From G965250275 sp965250275 (GTDB lineage Bacteria; Pseudomonadota; Alphaproteobacteria; Rhodobacterales; Rhodobacteraceae): 64,000 nt of DNA. The stretch lies in the NCBI GenBank assembly GCA_965250275.1, contig OZ252297.1:1364001-1428000 (forward strand), written 5' to 3'. Numbering within the stretch: the stretch's first letter is position 1; each line of letters starts with the position of its first letter. Of the stretch, positions 25,676 to 34,588 are shown in pieces. A program made the position numbers and the translations under genes. The notes under the pieces were generated by a model, which did no database searches, had not been told where the DNA came from, and saw only the letters and a program-made list of their open reading frames with translations.

Positions 25676-26976
25676 CAGACTTCTTTTCCGACATTGCCGC
25701 CGTCCGCTACGAGGGTCCAGACAGCGACGCCGCGTTGGCGTTCCGTCACTACAATCCCGATGAATTGGTGATGGGAAAGCGAATGGAGGACCACCTGCGC
25801 TTTGCAGTGGCCTATTGGCATTCTTTTGCCTGGGAAGGGGGGGACCCTTTCGGCGGACAGACCTTTGTGCGGCCCTGGCATCCCCAGGATGATGTCGGGC
25901 GGGCGAAGCTTAAGGCAGATGTTGCATTCGAGATGTTCGATATACTTGGGCAACCCTATTACTGCTGGCACGATGCGGATGTCCGGCCCGAAGGCGCAAC
26001 CTTTGCCGAGAGCCTCCGAAACTTCGAAGAGATCATCGATTATTTTGAGCAGAAAATGGAAAACCGGAGCATCGGGTTGCTCTGGGGTACGGCAAACATG
26101 TTCAGCCATCGCCGCTGGATGTCAGGCGCGGCCACCAACCCCGACCCCGATGTGTTCGCCTATGCCGCAGCAACGGTGAAAACCTGCATGGACGCCACCA
26201 AGCGCCTGAATGGAGAGAACTATGTGCTCTGGGGTGGCCGTGAGGGCTACGAGACCCTGCTGAACACCGATCTGACACGAGAGATGGACCAGATGGGCCG
26301 GTTCCTCAACATGGTCGTGGACTACAAGCACAAAATCGGGTTCGAAGGGACCATTCTGGTCGAACCTAAACCTCAAGAGCCATCCAAACATCAGTACGAC
26401 TATGACGTCGCAACCTGTTTCGGGTTTCTGCAGCGCTACGGTCTTGAGAAGGAGGTCAAGTTGAACATCGAGCAGGGCCATGCCATTCTGGCCGGCCATT
26501 CCTTTGAGCACGAGATTGCCGTCGCCGCCGCGCTCGATGTGTTTGGCTCCATCGACATGAACCGCAATGACTATCAGTCGGGCTGGGACACCGATCAGTT
26601 TCCCAACAACGTTCCCGAAGTGGCTTTGTCCTATTATCACATCTTGAAGGCGGGCGGGTTCACGACGGGTGGCACAAACTTCGATGCCAAGTTGCGGCGG
26701 CAATCACTGGATCCCGAAGACCTGATCGCCGCCCATGTCGGGGGTATGGACATTTGCGCGCGCGGCCTGAAAGCCGCGGCCGCGATGCTGGAAGACGGTG
26801 GGCTCGAGTCGGCGCTGGAAAGCCGGTACGCCGGTTGGACGGTCCCATCAGCCCGCGCAATGCTGGACAGCGATTTTGACACGATCTTTAATCGCGTTCT
26901 GGCGGGTGAAGTGGCACCCGAGCCCAGATCGGGACAACAGGAAAAGCTGGAAAACTACGTCAACCGATTTGTCTGA
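25672..26976 (+). CDS. xylA: Xylose isomerase
   Basis: A 434-residue class II xylose isomerase that interconverts D-xylose and D-xylulose with divalent metals. H100 and D103 lie in CWHDADVRPEG; the family block LLWGTANMFSHRRWMSG is intact, as are WGGREGYETLLNTD, LVEPKPQEPSKHQYD, NIEQGHAILAGHSFEHE and NRNDYQSGWDTDQFP with metal ligands. The ATG overlaps the xylB stop (ATGA). With xylB this gives the standard entry to the pentose phosphate pathway. Confidence 0.95.
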   Translation: MTDFFSDIAAVRYEGPDSDAALAFRHYNPDELVMGKRMEDHLRFAVAYWHSFAWEGGDPFGGQTFVRPWHPQDDVGRAKLKADVAFEMFDILGQPYYCWHDADVRPEGATFAESLRNFEEIIDYFEQKMENRSIGLLWGTANMFSHRRWMSGAATNPDPDVFAYAAATVKTCMDATKRLNGENYVLWGGREGYETLLNTDLTREMDQMGRFLNMVVDYKHKIGFEGTILVEPKPQEPSKHQYDYDVATCFGFLQRYGLEKEVKLNIEQGHAILAGHSFEHEIAVAAALDVFGSIDMNRNDYQSGWDTDQFPNNVPEVALSYYHILKAGGFTTGGTNFDAKLRRQSLDPEDLIAAHVGGMDICARGLKAAAAMLEDGGLESALESRYAGWTVPSARAMLDSDFDTIFNRVLAGEVAPEPRSGQQEKLENYVNRFV

Positions 26977-27008
26977 TCGTTACGGAGGGCGGACCCTGCA
27001 AACGCGAC

Positions 27009-27992
27009 ATGCCAGATCTGACTGAACCCGTCCGCCGTCACGTTCTGCAGGACGGAGATGTCTCCGTTGCCATTCTGGACCTCGGTTGCATCACACAGGA
27101 CTGGCAGGTCCCAGTTGGCGGTGAGCGCGTGCCTGTTGTTCTGGGTTTTCGAAACCCGGAGGACTATCTTCACAACCCAGCCTTCATGGGGGCCATTATC
27201 GGTCGTGTGGCCAACCGGACCGCCGGCGCAAGCTTCGAATGGGGTGGCAGGGCCTACGCGCTTGATCCCAACGATGCGCCGCATCACTTACACGGCGGCA
27301 GCCAGGGATTGCACATGCAACGCTGGGAGATGGAACCGGATGGCCACCGCGCAGTACGGCTCCGGCATCGGTCATTGGCAGGGACCATGGGATATCCCGG
27401 CACGGTGACGATAGAAGTAACAATCTCGCTGACGGCGTTCACCCTGAGCTACGAGATGATAGCATGGACCGACCAGCCAACGCCGATCAATCTGACGCAA
27501 CATTCATACTATGCGCTCATGCAAGGCCACCCGGTTTGGGATCAGCGCCTCGAGATTAAGGCTGGAGCAGTGACCCCCGTTGACGACAGGCTGATCCCTG
27601 ATGGAGAGGTTCTGCCGGTAGACGGCGAGCCCTTTGACTTGAGGCAGCCAAGGCGGATTGACCAGTTGGACCCGCATCAAAATGGCATTGACCTGAACTA
27701 TGTGCTGGATCCAGCGCAAGACCCCACTGCAAGACTGGAGGCCCCGAATGGCCTGACTCTGACGCTCTGGACGGATCAGCCGGGGTTACAGCTCTTTACC
27801 GGAGGAAACCTGACAGCCACGCACGCTCCGTTGCCCGGACAACGCCACGCCGCGTTTTCAGGGCTGTGCCTGGAGCCTCAGGGCTTTCCAAACAGCGCCA
27901 ATATGCGTCAGTTTCCCAGCATCATGATTGATCCTGACCGCCCCTATTCCCATCGAACCAAAGTTCGCATAGCACCGGACACTCTGCCATGA
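27009..27992 (+). CDS. galM: Aldose 1-epimerase (mutarotase)
   Basis: A 327-residue GalM-family protein that interconverts alpha and beta anomers of aldoses. Family motifs: GAIIGRVANR, HHLHGGSQGLHMQ (with catalytic His), NLTQHSYYAL (second catalytic His), NYVLD and a C-terminal CLEPQGFPNS with the catalytic-Glu region. It is 32 bases after xylA and overlaps the di-haem peroxidase gene by four bases. A mutarotase would feed the correct anomer to xylose isomerase or to the dehydrogenase encoded upstream. Confidence 0.9.
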   Translation: MPDLTEPVRRHVLQDGDVSVAILDLGCITQDWQVPVGGERVPVVLGFRNPEDYLHNPAFMGAIIGRVANRTAGASFEWGGRAYALDPNDAPHHLHGGSQGLHMQRWEMEPDGHRAVRLRHRSLAGTMGYPGTVTIEVTISLTAFTLSYEMIAWTDQPTPINLTQHSYYALMQGHPVWDQRLEIKAGAVTPVDDRLIPDGEVLPVDGEPFDLRQPRRIDQLDPHQNGIDLNYVLDPAQDPTARLEAPNGLTLTLWTDQPGLQLFTGGNLTATHAPLPGQRHAAFSGLCLEPQGFPNSANMRQFPSIMIDPDRPYSHRTKVRIAPDTLP

Positions 27993-29296
27993 TTTCACGG
28001 GTCATCGCATTTGTCCTGATGTTGCCCGTTGGTCCGGTCTGGTCGGGGGAGTTGCCAAAGCCGGATGCCGCGTTCAGGCCTGTCGATATGGAAGCGGCCC
28101 GCCTTGGCCAGCTGCTTTTCTACGATCCGGTTCTGAGCGGCAGTCAGACGGTGTCTTGCGCAAGTTGCCATCACCCGCGTCTGGGCACATCTGACGGCCT
28201 GTCACTTGGGCTCGGAGATGGTGGATCGGGCTTGGGCACAAATCGCAAGGCGGTGTCGGACAACCTGCCCGAGCAACGCATTCCCCGAAACGCGCAGGCC
28301 CTGTTCAACCTTGGTGCCACCGAATTTGTCTCGTTCTTCCACGACGGCCGGCTGGAACTGGGCGCAGCCCGACCCTCCGGTTTGCGCACGCCCTTGGGGG
28401 AGGAAATGGCGCATGGGTTCGCCTCGGCCCTGTCGGCTCAGACCATGTTTCCCGTGCTGTCGGCAGATGAAATGGCGGGCCACTACTCTGAAAACGATGT
28501 GGCACAGGCTGTGCGGCAAGGTTTCTTGAGCAGCGAGGGCGGCGCGTGGGACATCCTTGCCGGGCGGCTTGAGTCCATTCCTAAGTACCGCGCGGCGTTC
28601 GATCACCTCATTGGACCTCGTGCCATCCGGTTCACAGATGTCTCGGATGTCATTGCGGAGTTCGTGGCGCATGAATGGCGCGCGGATGACAGTCCTTTTG
28701 ACAGATACTTGCGGCAAGGCGCGGAACTGCCGGAACAGGCCGCAGCGGGTATGCGCCTTTTCTATGGGAAGGCGGGGTGCAGTGCCTGCCACGCAGGACT
28801 GTTTCAAACGGATCACGGGTTTCACGCGATCGCCATGCCTCAGATCGGACCGGGAAAGGCGGCACGTTTTGAACGTCATCACCGCGACGAAGGCCGCCTC
28901 CGAGTCACGGGAAACGCTGAGGATGCGTATCGGTTCCGCACACCGTCATTGCGGAATGTTGCATTGACCGCACCTTATGGGCACTCCGGTGCCTACGCCA
29001 CGCTTGAGGCCGTGGTTCGACATCATCTCGACCCGGTTGCGAGCCTTTATGCCTATGATCGGTCGCAGTCCGTTCTGCCTGATCTTGCGAACGAAACCGA
29101 TTTTGCCGTGCTGGACGATCCGAACGAGATGCGGCGCATCGCCGACGCAAACGAGTTGGCGCCGGTTGAGCTGAGTGACGCCGAAATCGCACAGGTGATT
29201 GCGTTTCTGCATGCTTTGACGGATCCCGTCAGCGCGGGCGCGGGCCGGATGGGAGTTCCGGAGCAAGTTCCGAGCGGTCTGCCGGTCGATCAGTAA
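27989..29296 (+). CDS. Di-haem cytochrome c peroxidase family protein (CcpA/MauG type)
   Basis: A 435-residue exported protein with a signal peptide (MISRVIAFVLMLPVGPVWSG) and two c-type haem motifs, SCASCH (C57, C60, H61) and GCSACH (C264, C267, H268). Supporting features are GQLLFYDPVLSGSQTVSCAS and the second-haem region FRTPSLRNVALTAPYGHSG, as in the CCP/MauG superfamily. Members either reduce H2O2 in the periplasm or oxidise protein partners. The ATG overlaps the galM stop by four bases, so it is translationally tied to the sugar operon, which is odd. Its 3-prime end overlaps the CRTAC1 gene by seven bases. Confidence 0.88.
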   Translation: MISRVIAFVLMLPVGPVWSGELPKPDAAFRPVDMEAARLGQLLFYDPVLSGSQTVSCASCHHPRLGTSDGLSLGLGDGGSGLGTNRKAVSDNLPEQRIPRNAQALFNLGATEFVSFFHDGRLELGAARPSGLRTPLGEEMAHGFASALSAQTMFPVLSADEMAGHYSENDVAQAVRQGFLSSEGGAWDILAGRLESIPKYRAAFDHLIGPRAIRFTDVSDVIAEFVAHEWRADDSPFDRYLRQGAELPEQAAAGMRLFYGKAGCSACHAGLFQTDHGFHAIAMPQIGPGKAARFERHHRDEGRLRVTGNAEDAYRFRTPSLRNVALTAPYGHSGAYATLEAVVRHHLDPVASLYAYDRSQSVLPDLANETDFAVLDDPNEMRRIADANELAPVELSDAEIAQVIAFLHALTDPVSAGAGRMGVPEQVPSGLPVDQ

Positions 29297-30834
29297 AACG
29301 TCATCTTGGGGCCGTTGTCCGTGCGCGTTATGGCCAGACGTTTGTTTGCAGGCGTATCCAACCAACGCGACGCGGTGCCGTCCGGCCATATCACGCGCAG
29401 CCGCACATCCTCCACGGCGCCCAAACCAAAGTGCATGGGCACAGCGTCACCGCCCGCATGTCCACCGCCAACTGTGTTTTCTTGGACGTAAACACGCTCA
29501 AGTGTCTCGACCTCCACGAAAGCCCCAACCGCGCGGGCGTTGCCGCCGCCTTGTAGTAGCGCGACACTCAGCCAATTGCCGGTTGCTTGCGTGGTGTTCT
29601 GCCAGATCTCCAACGGAGCACGACGATTGACCACCACGAGGTCAAGGCGTCCATCGGCGTTCAGATCGACCAAAGCGGCGCCGCGCGCCCGATACAGACT
29701 GGCAACCCCGGCCTGTTCGCCAGTTTCTGTGAAGGTGCCGTCAGGCATCTGCACAAGCAGATTGTTCGGGTCGTCCATGGCGGCGTCCGGCATCTGTTCG
29801 ACATTGCCTTTGGCGATGAAAAGGTCGTCACGCCCGTCGTTTTGCACGTCGCCAAAAGCCGCATGCCACCCCGTGGATGGGCGCCCATCTCCGCCTAGAT
29901 ACGGGCGATGCGCGGTAGTGCCGAGATCAAAAGGTACGTCTTCGTATGTCGGTGTGGACTCTGCTGTCCGTTTCTGAAGTCTCTGATCGCCCATCGAGGT
30001 CAAGAATACCTCGGGCCGACCGTCCCCGGTCAGATCCCGACTGGCGATCCCCATGCCCCAGAGTTTGTGACTGATCCAACCGTCTTCCTTCCCCAGTAGC
30101 ACCGGGGATTTCCCCATCTGCCACATCTGCTCCTCTCCCTCGTCGACGTAATAGTGCCGGTCATTGCTCAGCCGCAGGTCGGCGCGTCCGGTCCGGGACC
30201 AGTCGCTGAACAAGATCGACAGGGGGCAGCGCCCCGGAAGAAGCGGCAAAGGCGCGGGATAGCGTCCTCCATCGGGGCGATAGAGGTTGTTTTTGTCGCA
30301 ACTGCGGAAGGGACCGGATGGTGCGTCGCGGTCGACATAGTTGCCAAACGCCAGTGTCGGCAGGTTTTGGTCCGGCTCCCACGTCGCTGAGAAGGCGGTT
30401 GTCCAGTGGTCGCCACTTTCAAACTCCAATCCTTCAAAGCGCGAAAAGGTGCAATCCGCACCACCGCGCAATAGCAGGTTTGGCCCCACGCGCAGAACGG
30501 CCAGATCGAGCCAACCATCGGCATCGATATCGAGCGGATAAGCTCCGATGACACCAGTCAGCGCAAGCGCATCGGGGGTCTGCATTTGAAATGAGAGCGG
30601 ACCATTCTTGGCAGAACGGTTGCGAAGCAGCGCGGCAGGAGAGGTGCCTCCGGCCACGAAGAGGTCAGGAAGGTGATCAGCGTCGCAATCGAAAGCTGCG
30701 ACACCCCCGCCCACGAAGTGCTCCCATCCGCCTTCATAGCTGTGTTCGGGAACGGGAACGGATTCGAAACGCGGTGCCGCAATGGCTGCTACCGGCGCGA
30801 GGACCAGCGCACAGATCAGAACATCAAACCGCAC
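29290..30834 (-). CDS. CRTAC1-family FG-GAP/VCBS repeat protein with ASPIC/UnbV C-terminus
   Basis: A 514-residue exported protein (signal peptide MRFDVLICALVLAPVAAIAA). The body is built of FG-GAP/VCBS beta-propeller repeats, each with a calcium-type DxDxDGxxD core: FDCDADHLPDLFV, LDIDADGWLDLAVL, RDLTGDGRPEVFL, GDVQNDGRDDLFI and VDLNADGRLDLVVV. The last 80 residues (NWLSVALLQGG, HFGLGAVEDVRLRVIWPDG) match the ASPIC/UnbV domain. Function is unknown; such proteins are often encoded beside di-haem peroxidases, as here. It overlaps the ROK gene stop by 11 bases. Confidence 0.87.
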   Translation of the reverse strand: MRFDVLICALVLAPVAAIAAPRFESVPVPEHSYEGGWEHFVGGGVAAFDCDADHLPDLFVAGGTSPAALLRNRSAKNGPLSFQMQTPDALALTGVIGAYPLDIDADGWLDLAVLRVGPNLLLRGGADCTFSRFEGLEFESGDHWTTAFSATWEPDQNLPTLAFGNYVDRDAPSGPFRSCDKNNLYRPDGGRYPAPLPLLPGRCPLSILFSDWSRTGRADLRLSNDRHYYVDEGEEQMWQMGKSPVLLGKEDGWISHKLWGMGIASRDLTGDGRPEVFLTSMGDQRLQKRTAESTPTYEDVPFDLGTTAHRPYLGGDGRPSTGWHAAFGDVQNDGRDDLFIAKGNVEQMPDAAMDDPNNLLVQMPDGTFTETGEQAGVASLYRARGAALVDLNADGRLDLVVVNRRAPLEIWQNTTQATGNWLSVALLQGGGNARAVGAFVEVETLERVYVQENTVGGGHAGGDAVPMHFGLGAVEDVRLRVIWPDGTASRWLDTPANKRLAITRTDNGPKMTFY

Positions 30835-32011
30835 GGTCGCCCAACCCGGTTAGTGCCAGTTCCGATACATTGTCCAGCGCATAGGCAGCGGCGCCCCGTG
30901 CCCACATCAGATTGCCCCACTTGTGGGTCACAACCTCGGGCGGCGATTTATCGATCTGTACGATCGACTGCCGCATCGTATCGATCATGTCCTCACCGAT
31001 CAGGTGATCGAATTGCATTTGTTCACCGGCAAGGATGATCAGTTCAGGATCGAATATGTTGACCAGATTGGCCAGGCCCATCGCGAAAATGCGTCCGGCG
31101 CGGGCCAGAATGGATTGCGCCATTGGCTCGCCCGACCGCGCCGCCTGCAACAGTTGTTCAAAGCGCATTGGCTCGTGGTTTTTCAACAACGCAGCCTCGC
31201 GCATCAACGCATAGTCGGCGACATAGGCTTCCAGACAGCCGCGCTGGCCGCACCGGCACAGCGCCCCGTCAAGTTGTACCTTGGTATGTCCAAACTCCGC
31301 GCCGCATCCGCGCGTGCCGCGATAGAGTTCACCGCCCAGTACGATCCCCATGCCAACGCCGCTCTCGATCGTGACGACGATGAAATCGGAGTGCCCCTTG
31401 CCCAGGCCAAAGGCCTGCTCCGCAACCGCCACGAGGTTGGCGTCGTTGTCGACAAAGGCCGGCCGGCCCAAGGCCTGGCTGAGGTCGCGGCCGAACTCGA
31501 CGTTTCTTTCAGCGAGAGATGGCGACCAGTACACGAACCCGCGGCTGGCCTCGACGATACCCGCAATGCCCACTCCGACACCTGATACGTCCGCCAGAGT
31601 GAATCCGGCCTGTTCCGCCAGGTCTTCGATCGCCCCAGTCAGGAATTTGGACATCTCCACAGAGGGCAGAACACGATCTGGTAGGTCTCGTTCCAGGGTC
31701 GTCAGTTGCGTGCCATTAAAATCCATCAAAACGAATGACACCGACTGATGCGAAATCTTGGCCCCAACAACCAGCCTCGCGCGTCCCCGGATACGCAGAT
31801 CCACGCGCGGACGCCCACGCGGCGCATCCTCGGGCAGGGGACGTGCGACCTCTTCAATAAGCCCGTCTTCGAGGAACTCGGCCGTGATCGTCGTGACCGT
31901 TGTGCGACTGATTCCCGTACGATCCGCCAACTCGATGCGCGGGACTGGGCCGTTCTGACGGATTTCCTTGAGCAGTGCGCGGCGCCCGGATTGTCTTTGT
32001 ATTGCAGCCAT
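30824..32011 (-). CDS. xylR: ROK-family transcriptional repressor, XylR type
   Basis: A 395-residue ROK regulator. The N-terminus is a winged helix-turn-helix (ELADRTGISRTTVTTITAEFL) and the C-terminal part is a sugar-kinase-like ROK domain with the zinc motif CRCGQRGCLEAYV and the glycine-rich VVTIESGVGMGIVLGG region. It lies divergent to the xylFHG-glk operon across a 187-bp gap containing an AT-rich perfect inverted repeat, and is probably its repressor, released by xylose or glucose. It co-transcribes with the CRTAC1 gene, overlapping it by 11 bases. The name xylR rests on family and context. Confidence 0.85.
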   Translation of the reverse strand: MAAIQRQSGRRALLKEIRQNGPVPRIELADRTGISRTTVTTITAEFLEDGLIEEVARPLPEDAPRGRPRVDLRIRGRARLVVGAKISHQSVSFVLMDFNGTQLTTLERDLPDRVLPSVEMSKFLTGAIEDLAEQAGFTLADVSGVGVGIAGIVEASRGFVYWSPSLAERNVEFGRDLSQALGRPAFVDNDANLVAVAEQAFGLGKGHSDFIVVTIESGVGMGIVLGGELYRGTRGCGAEFGHTKVQLDGALCRCGQRGCLEAYVADYALMREAALLKNHEPMRFEQLLQAARSGEPMAQSILARAGRIFAMGLANLVNIFDPELIILAGEQMQFDHLIGEDMIDTMRQSIVQIDKSPPEVVTHKWGNLMWARGAAAYALDNVSELALTGLGDRAV

Positions 32012-32097
32012 TTAGACCCGGCCTTTATAATCAGATAGAGGGCAAGAGCAGTGCGTCAGACGTAGAAAGCGGTGATCCATAACTCCACAGTAAATTA

Positions 32098-32120
32098 TTT
32101 AATTTGCTTTTCAAATTAAA
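32098..32120. promoter_or_regulatory. Candidate ROK-repressor operator between xylR and xylF
   Basis: TTTAATTTG (32098-32106) and CAAATTAAA (32112-32120) are perfect 9-bp inverted arms with a five-base spacer. This A/T-rich design matches known NagC/XylR-type operators. A -10-like TAAAAT (32117-32122) overlaps the right arm and would lie about 80 bases before the xylF start. Confidence 0.65.
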
Positions 32121-32198
32121 ATAGATCACGATCAGGGGACCCGACAACGTGTCACAAAAATGCGGCCGGCGGGTCCTGCAGTTTTTTGGGAGGAACAT

Positions 32199-33227
32199 AT
32201 GAAACTCTTTGCAACCGCGACGGCGATCATCGCCGGCGCAGTCATCGGCACAGCCGCAATCGCAGACGACATCGTGGTCGGTGTCAGTTGGTCGAACTTT
32301 CAGGAAGAACGCTGGAAAACCGACGAGGCCGCAATCAAGGCCGAGCTTGAGGCGATGGGCGCACAGTACATTTCGGCGGATGCGCAAAGCTCAGCGGCCA
32401 AACAGCTCTCTGACGTGGAAAGCCTGATCGCCCAAGGCGCAGACGCGCTCATCATTCTGGCGCAGGACGCGCAGGCCATCGGCCCCGCGGTTCAGGCGGC
32501 GGCCGACGAGGGCATCCCGGTGGTCGGATATGACCGTCTTATCGAAGATGACCGCGCCTTTTACCTGACATTCGACAATGTCGAAGTGGGCCGCATGCAG
32601 GCGCGCGCGGTGCTCGATGCCGCACCCAAGGGGCGTTATGTCATGATCAAGGGCTCTCCGACCGACCCCAACGCCGATTTCCTGCGCGGCGGGCAACAAG
32701 AGGTTTTGCAAGCTGCCATTGATGCAGGCGATGTGACGATTGTTGGCGAGGCCTATACCGATGGCTGGTTGCCAGCAAATGCGCAGCGCAACATGGAGCA
32801 AATTCTGACCGCGACCGACAATGGCGTGGACGCTGTCGTGGCCTCGAACGACGGGACTGCGGGTGGCGTCGTGGCCGCGCTGACCGCGCAAGGCATGGAA
32901 GGCATTCCGGTCTCTGGGCAGGACGGTGACTTCGCAGCGCTGAACCGCGTTGCCAAAGGCACGCAGACCGTCTCGGTCTGGAAGGATGCACGTGAGCTCG
33001 GCAAAGCGGCGGGCATGATTGCCGTCAAACTCGCGGAAGGCGGCGACGCCGGTGCAATTGACGGTGCCGGAGAGTGGACGTCGCCAGGTGGCACAACGCT
33101 GACGGCTCTCTTTCTGGAACCGCTTCCGGTTACGAAGGACAACCTGACGGTTGTGGTTGATGCCGGCTGGATCGGTAAAGACGCGCTTTGTCAGGGTGTC
33201 TCTGGCGGTCCTGCGCCCTGCAACTGA
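32199..33227 (+). CDS. xylF: Xylose/glucose-type ABC transporter substrate-binding protein
   Basis: A 342-residue periplasmic-binding protein of the Peripla_BP_4/XylF group. Signal peptide: MKLFATATAIIAGAVIGTAAIA. Family blocks: VGVSWSNFQEERWKTDEAAI, the QGADALIILAQDAQAIGPAV segment and IPVSGQDGDFAALNRVAKGT. The start at ATG 32199 has GGGAGGA six bases upstream. It is the first gene of a CUT2 operon and is followed by an intercistronic hairpin. Expected ligand is D-xylose, with glucose possible because glucokinase follows in the operon. Confidence 0.9.
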   Translation: MKLFATATAIIAGAVIGTAAIADDIVVGVSWSNFQEERWKTDEAAIKAELEAMGAQYISADAQSSAAKQLSDVESLIAQGADALIILAQDAQAIGPAVQAAADEGIPVVGYDRLIEDDRAFYLTFDNVEVGRMQARAVLDAAPKGRYVMIKGSPTDPNADFLRGGQQEVLQAAIDAGDVTIVGEAYTDGWLPANAQRNMEQILTATDNGVDAVVASNDGTAGGVVAALTAQGMEGIPVSGQDGDFAALNRVAKGTQTVSVWKDARELGKAAGMIAVKLAEGGDAGAIDGAGEWTSPGGTTLTALFLEPLPVTKDNLTVVVDAGWIGKDALCQGVSGGPAPCN

Positions 33228-33242
33228 TCTTCTGACGTGATT

Positions 33243-33270
33243 GGCCTGTCCCGGTCCGCCGGGGCGGGCC
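33243..33270 (+). other. Intercistronic stem-loop after xylF
   Basis: A 12-bp stem (33243-33254 with 33259-33270, two G-U pairs) closed by a four-base loop. It lies between the xylF stop and the xylH ribosome binding site without a T-run, as expected for an mRNA-stabilising or partial-terminator hairpin. Confidence 0.75.
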
Positions 33271-33289
33271 CAGAGCAGTAGGAGTTGAC

Positions 33290-34588
33290 ATGACCCAGAC
33301 TGACGCTGACCTCTCTCCCGCCACTCCCCGCAGAAGCCTGGTTCAAAGCATGGAACTCGACTTGCGGCTGCTGGGAATGATCGGGGCCTTCGCCATCTTG
33401 TGCATCGGGTTCGACCTGTTCACTGGTGGACGGTTTCTCACCCCCCGCAACATCTTCAACCTGTCGATTCAGACCGTTTCCGTGGCGATCATGGCGACCG
33501 GTATGGTTTTCATCATTGTCACCCGGCATATCGATCTGAGCGTGGGGGCGTTGCTGGCGACCTGTTCGGCCCTGATGGCGATGACCCAAACGCAATACCT
33601 TCCGCAATTGCTGGGTATGGGTCTTGGCGATCCGCTGACGCCATGGATTGCCATCGCGGTTGGCATCGTGGCGGGGACGCTGATCGGCGCCTTTCATGGC
33701 TGGTTGGTTGGATATCTGACCATCCCGGCCTTTATCGTCACGTTGGGCGGTCTGCTGGTTTGGCGCAATGTCGGTTGGTATCTGACGGACGGCAAAACGA
33801 TCGGGCCGCTGGACCCGACGTTTCTGAAGTTTGGCGGGATCAATGGCACGCTGGGTGAAACCGGATCATGGATTGTCGGTGGCGTAGCACTTTTGGCGGC
33901 ACTCTACGGGCTGTATTCCGCGCGCCGGAACAAGATCAAACACGAGATGCCTGTAAAGCCCTTGTGGGCAGAAGGGGCAATGGCCGGGATCATGGCGGTC
34001 GCCATTCTGGGCTTTGTCGCCATTCTGAATTCATATGAAGTTCCGCAACGCCGTCTGGAACGCATGTTCGAGCAGCGCGGCGAGGTGATGCCCGAAGGGT
34101 TCACGATGTCCTACGGCATTCCTTACTCGGTGCTGGTCCTGCTGTTTGTGGCGATCGTTATGACTCTGATTGCCCGGCGCACCCGATTTGGTCGCTACAT
34201 CTTTGCAACGGGCGGAAACCCGGATGCTGCAGAGCTGTCAGGGATCAATACGCGGTGGCTGACTGTCAAAGTCTTTGCCCTGATGGGCGCACTCTGCGCC
34301 ATTTCCGCCGTTGTCGCGTCAGCACGCCTGACCAATCACTCTAATGACATCGGGACGTTGGATGAGCTACGGGTGATTGCCGCCGCCGTGATTGGCGGCA
34401 CTGCGCTGGCGGGTGGCATGGGCACCATATACGGGGCCATTCTCGGCGCGCTCATCATGCAGTCCCTGCAATCCGGGATGGCCATGGTCGGCGTCGACAG
34501 CCCACTGCAGAACATCGTCGTTGGTGTTGTGCTGGTGCTGGCTGTGCTCATCGACATTCAGTATCGCAAACGGACCGGAGGCTCGTGA
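33290..34588 (+). CDS. xylH: Xylose-type ABC transporter permease (CUT2)
   Basis: A 432-residue permease of the BPD_transp_2 family, longer than the usual 320 residues, as typical of XylH. It has about ten or more membrane helices; family motifs include MVFIIVTRHIDLSVGALLAT and YLTIPAFIVTLGGLLVWRNV, and the C-terminal AVIGGTALAGGMGTIYGAIL. The ATG at 33290 follows GGAG. Its stop overlaps the ATPase start region (GTGATG). Works with the ATPase encoded immediately downstream. Confidence 0.92.
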   Translation: MTQTDADLSPATPRRSLVQSMELDLRLLGMIGAFAILCIGFDLFTGGRFLTPRNIFNLSIQTVSVAIMATGMVFIIVTRHIDLSVGALLATCSALMAMTQTQYLPQLLGMGLGDPLTPWIAIAVGIVAGTLIGAFHGWLVGYLTIPAFIVTLGGLLVWRNVGWYLTDGKTIGPLDPTFLKFGGINGTLGETGSWIVGGVALLAALYGLYSARRNKIKHEMPVKPLWAEGAMAGIMAVAILGFVAILNSYEVPQRRLERMFEQRGEVMPEGFTMSYGIPYSVLVLLFVAIVMTLIARRTRFGRYIFATGGNPDAAELSGINTRWLTVKVFALMGALCAISAVVASARLTNHSNDIGTLDELRVIAAAVIGGTALAGGMGTIYGAILGALIMQSLQSGMAMVGVDSPLQNIVVGVVLVLAVLIDIQYRKRTGGS

